Below, in pieces: positions 1-5,553 of a stretch of 11,068 nt of DNA (position 1 is the first letter of the stretch; each line of letters opens with the position of its first letter). The stretch is from NCBI GenBank assembly GCA_964431655.1, contig CAYSKJ010000108.1, forward strand, positions 1 through 11,068, read 5' to 3'. Both the position numbers and the translations under genes were made by a program. The stretch comes from CAYMEV01 sp964431655 [NCBI: uncultured bacterium] (lineage in GTDB: Bacteria; CAYMEV01). Under the pieces are notes generated by a model. It saw nothing but the letters and a program-made list of their open reading frames with translations. It was not told the DNA's origin and did not search any database.

Positions 1-12
1 AAAGAACCGTCC

Positions 13-62
13 CTTTTGCTTCGCTTTTGCTTCGCAGGGGAGTCGCTTCGTAGGGGAGTCGC
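13..62. repeat. Short degenerate tandem repeats
   Basis: Two overlapping short-period repeats are visible. An 11-bp unit CTTTTGCTTCG occurs twice in tandem (13-23 and 24-34). A 16-bp unit GCTTCGCAGGGGAGTC (29-44) is followed directly by a copy with one change, C to T (45-60). The flanking bases 4-13 read GAACCGTCCC, which I associate from memory with intergenic repeats of clostridial genomes; that link is uncertain. No gene is visible in 1-143. The stretch lies beyond the terminator of the leftward gene and is probably intergenic filler or a decayed repeat element. Confidence 0.55.
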
Positions 63-99
63 ATTAAATAAATTACTTAAATGGATGACGAGGGAAAGG

Positions 100-122
100 A
101 CGGCAGGGCAAAGCCCTGCCGT
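100..122 (-). terminator. Rho-independent-type terminator of the leftward protease gene
   Basis: A perfect 9-bp stem CGGCAGGGC / GCCCTGCCG (101-109 with 113-121) closes a 3-base loop and is extended by an A-T pair at 100/122. It begins 21 bases past the stop codon of the gene ending at 144. Read leftward, the stem is followed by TCCTTTCCC, a moderately T-rich tail. The opposite side (TTTGATGTCTATTTTC) is also T-rich, so it could work in both directions. Position and stem quality make it a good terminator; the tail is not a clean U run. Confidence 0.75.
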
Positions 123-143
123 TTGATGTCTATTTTCTTTTCC

Positions 144-3100
144 TCAGGCTGCCTCTTTTACTCCCATGAGGCTGTCTATAATGTCTTTGATAATGGTTTT
201 GCGGTCTGTAGAAATATCCCCCAGGATTGCATCCACCTCATCCTTTTCAAGGTCTTCCTTATTATAGAGTTTATCGGTCAGTTCCTGCATCTTATCATGA
301 TATTGCCGAAGCAGAGTTTCTGTTTTCCTGCTGCAGGCCTCTATAAGCTTTTTGCTGAGTTTCAGAAGCTCTTTGGGTACATGGCTTTCCTCGGGGTTTA
401 TGAAATATTCCACTGAGCAGTTATAGCCATTGCCTATGTCGGTTCCTATAACGGCATATTTGGCAAGGATGGAAGCATTTGCAATGTCTTCATTGGATCC
501 CGTCCCCCAATGCCCGTACTCTATTTTTTCCGCCACCGACCCGGCGAGGCTGTACATTATCTCGGCTATCAGGTCGTCCCGGGTGTACTCGTCGGCTATG
601 TTGTCGCTTTTCTCACTGCTGATAACGGTAGTGCCAACATAGGTATCCCGGTGCCCTATGGATATCTTTGATATCCTTGTTCTGGGAGACATGAGCTTTA
701 CTGCCAGGGCATGACCTGATTCATGTATCGCTGTTGACCTCTTGTACTCCGGGCTCATTTCCCTTGTTTTCCTTCCTATAAGAAGGTTGTCTATTACAAG
801 GGATATATCGTCGAGATAAAGCATGTCCCTGTTTTTAATAATTGCCTGCCTTTTTGCCTCTTCAATGATGTTTTCAATGAAAGCAGGGGAGATATTCCCT
901 GCGGTCCTGACAGCAATTGCTTCAGAGATGGCTTCGAAGTCCTGGCAGAGTTCCTTTTCAAGTTTCTTTGCAATGAGCTTTCGCCTGTCCTCATATTTGA
1001 GGTAGGAGGCATTTATCCGGGTTCCGAATCTCTTTGCCCTGGTAAGGGCCTCATCGAGGCTCTCGGGCTTATTGGTAGCGCCTATCACCATAATCTCATA
1101 ATCGGTATTTATACCGTCCAGCAGTACAAGAAAGGTGTTGAGTATGCTGGTGGCATCATAGCTGACAGAACCCCCGTCCAGGTTCTCTCTGTTTATAAGG
1201 GCATCGAGTTCATCAATGAACAGGATGCAGGGCCTGTAATTCTTTGCCTCATTGAAAAGGCTTCTTAGGAGTATGGCTCCCCACCCGGCCCATTTCTGAG
1301 AGGTAATCTCCGAGGCAGAAATATAAAAAAAGGGCAGTTTGCTCTCACCGGCAAAAGCCCTGGCCAGGAAGGTTTTTCCTGTACCCGGCGCTCCGCACAA
1401 TAAAAGCCGGTTTTCAGGCTTTATACAAAATTTTTCATATATCTCAGGGTTTTTGAGATAATCAATAAAAGCCCTCATCTTTTCCTTGGCCTCGTCAAAA
1501 CCAATAACATCATCAAAGGTTGTGTCAGGGGTTTCAATGGAATATTTGCTGGCAATCCTGCTGTTCTTCCTTTTTGCCATTATGTTTTTAATTATTATTT
1601 CCCCGGTCTTGCAGTCAATGGTGAACTCCGACTGGAGATAACTGCGGTTGATCTTTAAAATCTTGATATGCTGTTCCAGCAGGTCATAAAGGACTTCCTC
1701 ATTGTTTATATTCTCCACGATATCCTCTATAATACGGTATTCCCCGTATCTTATGGTATATTCGCTGCAGCCGTTCTTTTCAAGCTTCCTGTATATGCTG
1801 AAGAGAATATTCTTTATATAGTGCCGGATATTGTTCTGGTTTGCATCTATGTTGGACAGCAGTATAATGGCGGCAAGAAGCCTGGAATTTGCTATATTTA
1901 TACGGGAGCCGTATATGCCATTGATGATCAGTTCATTATTTATCAGGTTGAGATCCTTGAGTATGTTGTTATAGATAACCTTAACGGAAAGAGGTTTGAA
2001 AACCACAGAATTATGAGGGCTTATAAGGCTGCTGATCTTCCTGTACAGTATCATAGCCGCGTGCTGTTCTTCGGAGGAATCCTCTCCCGAGGACAGGCTG
2101 TCCATAATCTTAAAGACCAGTTCTGAAGGCTTATATCTCTCATACTTATATATTGTATTCGGCACCTCTATGTGGAGCAGGACTATCTTTTTTGTAAGGC
2201 ATTCCTCCAGCAGGGCAGGTTCATAATTGGCGATATTGTTCCTGTAATATCTGCCGTAAGTAAAATAATCAAATACCCTGTCATAATAAGCGCCCCGGCT
2301 GTAGCTGGTTGTTTTTCCCATACAGTTGCTGATAAGCAGTATATGGGCCAGGAATTTTTTCAGGGCTTCCCGGAAAGTCTCATCTTCCACTCCGCTGTCG
2401 TATTTTAACAGGACGCACCCCATTTCCCTGGAGAAAGAATCAATAATGCCCGGCACATCCGATTCTGCATTAGAGAAAATAAAGACAGGGAAGGGCCTGG
2501 AATCGGATACCTCAAAAAGCTGGGATACCTGTATGAAAACCATATCTTTAAGCTTCTCAATCTCTGAGGCATGCTGGGGAAAGAGCCCGGCGGTTTTCTG
2601 CGCGGAATCCTCGAGCCTCCTTCTAAGGGATTTGACATCTATTGCCACATGATTTCTGATCCAGTCAGCCTTTTCTGTCCTGTTTATCATAGTATCTAAC
2701 AGGGAAGATGTACTTTCTATATTATCCGCTTCCCCTGCATTCCCTGCCCTTGAATTCATGGATAAGAAATCTGAATTATCCGCTTTTTCAGCAAAATTAT
2801 TGTCAATATCATCTTTGCCGGCAAATCTTTCAGGATACAGCAGAAGTCCCTGTCTTGCTTCATTGAAATCATTTTCAATGGCGGAAATCTCCCTGTCCTT
2901 GCTATCATTCATTTCCCGCAGCATTTCAGAAATTTCTTTATCTTCCTTTTCTGACTGTATGCGGGCTGATTCTTTAAAGGCGCAGGACATGTCACATTCC
3001 TCAGTATCCAGGTCATCACCGCAGTTCAGTTCTGAATCGTCAGCCAGGCCGTCTTCATCTTCATCTTCCTCATCATCATCCAGGTTAAAATCCAGAGAGA

Positions 3101-3386
3101 AGTCTTCTTCAGTCAGCCAGTCGGGCCAGTCGGGCAATCTCCTGCATTTCCCGTAACCCGGTTTTTTATTGTCCCATTTGTTGTCAAGGCTGTTCTTCCA
3201 GTCATTAATGTCATGGACCGGGTCCTTCAGGTATCCATCAGGAACATTAAGTTTTTCAGCAGCATATTCCCTGAGCTCCGGGAAGCTCAATACAGCAATT
3301 ATAAGCGCTTCCCTGGAAATCTCGTGGTCAATTGAATATGCAAGCCGCTTTATATCATTTAATCTTTTGCGCTCATCGCGCTTCAT
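144..3386 (-). CDS. Soluble FtsH-like AAA+ ATPase / M41 zinc metallopeptidase with long unknown N-terminal region
   Basis: Predicted ATP-driven protease of 1080 residues; ordinary FtsH has about 600-650. AAA+ module at about 619-870: Walker A GAPGTGKT (665-672), pore-loop-like KWAGWGA (698-704), Walker B FIDELDA with D725 and E726, and second region of homology containing GATNKPESLDEAL and R783/R786, matching the FtsH arginine-finger pair. Peptidase: HESGH (H888, E889, H892) plus a downstream Asp (D967 in GSNEDIA), 79 residues after the first His, very near the 78 of E. coli FtsH (H417, D495). No transmembrane segment is seen, so it should be cytosolic or held by a partner. Residues 1-618 are unrecognised; 103-112 are all Asp/Glu, inside a longer acidic linker. 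An upstream ATG at 3473 would add 29 residues, but the start at 3386 has an AAGGAGGA site at ideal distance and a promoter candidate between the two ATGs. Divergent to the other genes. The protease assignment is firm; substrate and role are unknown. Confidence 0.9.
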   Translation of the reverse strand: MKRDERKRLNDIKRLAYSIDHEISREALIIAVLSFPELREYAAEKLNVPDGYLKDPVHDINDWKNSLDNKWDNKKPGYGKCRRLPDWPDWLTEEDFSLDFNLDDDEEDEDEDGLADDSELNCGDDLDTEECDMSCAFKESARIQSEKEDKEISEMLREMNDSKDREISAIENDFNEARQGLLLYPERFAGKDDIDNNFAEKADNSDFLSMNSRAGNAGEADNIESTSSLLDTMINRTEKADWIRNHVAIDVKSLRRRLEDSAQKTAGLFPQHASEIEKLKDMVFIQVSQLFEVSDSRPFPVFIFSNAESDVPGIIDSFSREMGCVLLKYDSGVEDETFREALKKFLAHILLISNCMGKTTSYSRGAYYDRVFDYFTYGRYYRNNIANYEPALLEECLTKKIVLLHIEVPNTIYKYERYKPSELVFKIMDSLSSGEDSSEEQHAAMILYRKISSLISPHNSVVFKPLSVKVIYNNILKDLNLINNELIINGIYGSRINIANSRLLAAIILLSNIDANQNNIRHYIKNILFSIYRKLEKNGCSEYTIRYGEYRIIEDIVENINNEEVLYDLLEQHIKILKINRSYLQSEFTIDCKTGEIIIKNIMAKRKNSRIASKYSIETPDTTFDDVIGFDEAKEKMRAFIDYLKNPEIYEKFCIKPENRLLLCGAPGTGKTFLARAFAGESKLPFFYISASEITSQKWAGWGAILLRSLFNEAKNYRPCILFIDELDALINRENLDGGSVSYDATSILNTFLVLLDGINTDYEIMVIGATNKPESLDEALTRAKRFGTRINASYLKYEDRRKLIAKKLEKELCQDFEAISEAIAVRTAGNISPAFIENIIEEAKRQAIIKNRDMLYLDDISLVIDNLLIGRKTREMSPEYKRSTAIHESGHALAVKLMSPRTRISKISIGHRDTYVGTTVISSEKSDNIADEYTRDDLIAEIMYSLAGSVAEKIEYGHWGTGSNEDIANASILAKYAVIGTDIGNGYNCSVEYFINPEESHVPKELLKLSKKLIEACSRKTETLLRQYHDKMQELTDKLYNKEDLEKDEVDAILGDISTDRKTIIKDIIDSLMGVKEAA

Positions 3387-3393
3387 CGGCAGT

Positions 3394-3401
3394 TCCTCCT
3401 T
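3394..3401 (-). promoter_or_regulatory. Ribosome binding site deciding the protease start
   Basis: Read on the minus strand this is AAGGAGGA, 7 bases before the ATG at 3386. The alternative ATG at 3473 has only a weak GTGG next to it. This favours the shorter protein beginning MKRDERKRLND. Confidence 0.75.
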
Positions 3402-3433
3402 TACAAATTTTTTAATTTTCTGCCATAAAAAAA

Positions 3434-3461
3434 GGTATACTTTACCCACAAGTTTTTTCAA
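3434..3461 (-). promoter_or_regulatory. Candidate sigma-A promoter for the protease gene
   Basis: On the minus strand TTGAAA (3456-3461) is followed after 16 bases by TATACC (3434-3439). The -35 box matches 5 of 6 consensus bases and the -10 box 4 of 6. Transcription would begin around 3427, giving a leader of about 40 bases that contains the AAGGAGGA site. It lies inside the alternative 29-codon N-terminal extension, so if it is real the start at 3386 is the used one. Moderate match only. Confidence 0.4.
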
Positions 3462-3825
3462 ATCTTTCCTCATCCACTTTATCTTTTTCTCTACGGCTTT
3501 ACGGCCTAACGAAATACAATTACCGGAATCAGGTCAAATTTTTAAATGCAGAATCCCCGCATAATAAAATGAACCTTTTATTCCCAATAGCAACAAAATC
3601 AGGCTTACACCGTGATCATTTACAAAATAGGCACTCATTCTGAAAAGTCAAGGCCAAAATTAAAAAAATTTTCAAATATATTTTAACCATAAGCTTCCAC
3701 AATCAGCCTAAACTCTATAAGTTATTATTTATGAAACACATAATAGACTTGATGATCAGGGTCAGGATTCAACAATTTTTTGAAAAATCAGGCATGGACA
3801 GGGGAAGAAGAAAGTATTAAAGACT
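3462..3825. other. AT-rich divergent intergenic region, no gene recognised
   Basis: About 360 bases between the two divergent promoter candidates carry no convincing coding frame with a ribosome binding site and no recognisable RNA structure. The region has A/T runs around 3655-3685. A short inverted repeat ATTTTT-TG-AAAAAT lies at 3775-3788, about 40 bases upstream of the rightward -35 box. It could be an operator or a bent upstream element, but A/T-rich palindromes this short arise easily by chance. No function is assigned. Confidence 0.4.
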
Positions 3826-3854
3826 TTGACATTTTTTTCACAAAGATGTAAAAT
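3826..3854 (+). promoter_or_regulatory. Strong sigma-A promoter for the DUF350/transglutaminase pair
   Basis: TTGACA (3826-3831) is a perfect -35 box. TAAAAT (3849-3854) matches the -10 consensus at 5 of 6 positions. The spacer is the optimal 17 bases and contains a T7 run. The expected start of transcription is near 3861, leaving a leader of about 28 bases that includes the AGAGGGGGG ribosome binding site (3875-3883) before the ATG at 3889. This placement rules out an upstream in-frame ATG at 3826, which would lie on the -35 box. Confidence 0.8.
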
Positions 3855-3888
3855 GTCTGGAATATTCAAGCAGAAGAGGGGGGATTTA

Positions 3889-4422
3889 ATGAATCTGGAG
3901 AGTGTTTTAACGGGTATATCAGCGGTTTTTCTTTCAGGTATCCTGAGCATCATCCTTGTTTTCATCATATACAAAATCGATCTGATGATGACCAGGAAGA
4001 TAGATGAAGAACAGCATATGCTGGACGGCAGGACATCCATATCCATTGTTCTGGGCAGTGTTCTGTTAAGCCAGGCCATGCTGGTCCGGCATGCCGTACA
4101 CCCTGTGATGACTGTTATCAGGACAGGGCTTGTAAACCGGCTTTCGCAATTGAATACACTGTCTGTCCTGGGACACAGCCTATTATACATTATCATCATG
4201 GGATCACTTTCTGTCCTTATCACGGGAATGGCAATAGGGTTGTTTTCACTCATGAACAGGCGAATCAGTCATCAGGAGGAGGTACTTAAAGATAATATCG
4301 CCGTTGCCGTATTCCTGGCTTTTGTTGTCCTGTCAGTGACTGTAATAATAGACCAGGGCATGGCTGACCTTGCCCAGTCGATTATTCCCGAGCTGGAAAG
4401 GGGGTATATCAGGGTAGGCTGA
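3889..4422 (+). CDS. DUF350-like four-helix integral membrane protein
   Basis: A 177-residue, strongly hydrophobic protein with four predicted membrane helices at about 8-28, 50-66, 93-120 and 133-155. It contains two related halves. The motif LDGRTSISIVLGSVLLSQA (helix 2) corresponds to VLKDNIAVAVFLAFVVLS (helix 4), each preceded by a charged loop. This two-fold pattern of a charged loop leading into a small-residue-rich helix is what I know from the DUF350 family (E. coli YjfL), whose biochemical role is not established. The start at 3889 is supported by a purine-rich site ending 5 bases upstream and by the promoter at 3826-3854. Its stop codon overlaps the next start (TGATG), so the two are translationally coupled and their products probably act together at the membrane. 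The family call is from pattern memory, and the sequence is divergent. Confidence 0.7.
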   Translation: MNLESVLTGISAVFLSGILSIILVFIIYKIDLMMTRKIDEEQHMLDGRTSISIVLGSVLLSQAMLVRHAVHPVMTVIRTGLVNRLSQLNTLSVLGHSLLYIIIMGSLSVLITGMAIGLFSLMNRRISHQEEVLKDNIAVAVFLAFVVLSVTVIIDQGMADLAQSIIPELERGYIRVG

Positions 4423-5435
4423 TGCCTAAAAGAATTATAACATCCTGTTTTGCAGCAGTTGTATTGTCCTTTGTCATTCTTTACTACTCATCCCCGGAAC
4501 CTCAAAAGGGACAGCAAATCCTTGGACAGTCTTCGGTAAGGCCCAGGACAGCTGGGTCGCTGAATTATTATAACAGGGATAAAAAAGCAGGCAATTATAT
4601 CCTTGAATATGGATTTATGGACTTTAAAGGGAAAAAACACAGAGTTGTGTTCAATATATCAGAATACATCCACCATAAATTGAGCGATATTTTCGGTTAT
4701 GACCCCGATGTAGCCGAAGCAGAAACCAATAAAAGGATAAAAATGGAGATAGACAGCATCATTGCACGCTCAGGATATGCCCGGTATATAACATACAGTC
4801 TTTCCAGCAAAAGAATTAGCATACAGTCCAAGCCTGTGAGCAAAAGCATCTTCTCCGATGTCCAGAAAACAATGAATTCAATCACTGCCTATTACAGTGC
4901 TAACTATAACAGAACATACAGCGAGGTGATTGGAAAAAACGGTTTTTTCATAGAGGGTGATTATATCAGGATAGATTACGGGAAAATGGCCCAATGGAAC
5001 CGCGATGTGCTGAGAGAATGCTATGATGCACTTTACCGGACGGGAAGAAATTATTCTCTTTCCGATTATCTCGGGCTTTTTACAGCCTTCATTCAGGAGA
5101 TAAATTATGAAATTCCCCCGGAAAAAATAGGCGGGAAAAATACCGGCGGGATATACATACCAACCGATGTGCTAATCAACAACCGGGGAGACTGCGACTC
5201 CAAGGCCATAGCCTTTGCCTGCCTGTGGCAGAATTTCACCGGTACAAAGGTAATAATAGTACAGGTGCCTGACCATGCCCTGGTCGGTGTAGCTGTTGTA
5301 CCGGAAGCCGGGCAGACATATACAAGGATAGGGAACAGCTATTATGTTCTGTGCGAGGTTGCAGGCCCTGCCAAGATATATCCGGGCCATGATGTCAGCG
5401 TAAAGGGGACATTTTCCTACTATGCAATAAACTGA
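4422..5435 (+). CDS. Membrane-anchored transglutaminase-like cysteine protein
   Basis: A 337-residue protein. Residues 1-22 (MPKRI then a hydrophobic run to about residue 22) form a signal anchor or uncleaved signal peptide, and no lipobox is evident, so the rest should lie outside the cytoplasm. The C-terminal part is transglutaminase-like. The nucleophile is C258 in RGDCDSKA, the general base is H285 in VPDHALVGV, and E312 in YYVLCEV sits where the third triad residue (usually Asp) is expected. Such domains act as peptidases, amide-transfer enzymes or inactive binding modules; which applies here cannot be told. Residues about 25-230 match nothing I recognise. The start overlaps the upstream stop by one base, with AGGG (4411-4414) as a ribosome binding site. 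Pairing with a DUF350-like protein suggests a joint envelope function. Confidence 0.78.
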   Translation: MPKRIITSCFAAVVLSFVILYYSSPEPQKGQQILGQSSVRPRTAGSLNYYNRDKKAGNYILEYGFMDFKGKKHRVVFNISEYIHHKLSDIFGYDPDVAEAETNKRIKMEIDSIIARSGYARYITYSLSSKRISIQSKPVSKSIFSDVQKTMNSITAYYSANYNRTYSEVIGKNGFFIEGDYIRIDYGKMAQWNRDVLRECYDALYRTGRNYSLSDYLGLFTAFIQEINYEIPPEKIGGKNTGGIYIPTDVLINNRGDCDSKAIAFACLWQNFTGTKVIIVQVPDHALVGVAVVPEAGQTYTRIGNSYYVLCEVAGPAKIYPGHDVSVKGTFSYYAIN

Positions 5436-5438
5436 TGC

Positions 5439-5458
5439 ATACTGCAGGTATTTTTTTT
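5439..5458 (+). terminator. Weak terminator-like hairpin with T8 run
   Basis: ATAC (5439-5442) and GTAT (5448-5451) can pair around a 5-base loop TGCAG, directly followed by eight T residues (5451-5458), 3 bases after the transglutaminase-like stop codon. The 4-bp stem is too weak to be convincing. It may give partial termination, allowing some read-through into the kinase genes. Confidence 0.25.
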
Positions 5459-5462
5459 ATAT

Positions 5463-5490
5463 TTGTAATATCAGGGTAAAGTTATATAAT
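5463..5490 (+). promoter_or_regulatory. Candidate sigma-A promoter for the kinase operon
   Basis: A perfect -10 box TATAAT (5485-5490) is preceded after 16 bases by TTGTAA (5463-5468), a 4 of 6 match to TTGACA. The expected start of transcription is near 5497, giving a leader of about 57 bases to the ATG at 5554. That leader shows no strong Shine-Dalgarno sequence. With the T8 run just upstream, the kinases may have their own transcript. Confidence 0.5.
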
Positions 5491-5553
5491 CTTTTACAGT
5501 ATTAATGGACCACCAGTCTATAAAAAGGCAGGTTCAGGTTTTGGGATATATTC

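Noticed and set aside
1668-2126. Plus-strand open frame of 152 codons opposite the protease gene
   Set aside because: It lies wholly within the protease gene, has no ribosome binding site or recognisable domain, and the minus-strand frame is continuous and carries clear motifs.
2758-3156. Plus-strand open frame rich in serine
   Set aside because: The poly-serine is the reverse reading of the Asp/Glu codons (GAT/GAA) of the acidic linker in the protease, so it is a composition artefact.
3511-3535. Alternative minus-strand promoter TTGACC with TATTTC
   Set aside because: The spacing is only 15 bases, too short for a good sigma-A promoter, and it would leave a leader of over 100 bases.
3762-4253. 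Minus-strand frame of 163 codons overlapping the DUF350-like gene
   Set aside because: The plus-strand gene has a strong promoter, ribosome binding site and coherent membrane topology; the opposite frame has none of these.
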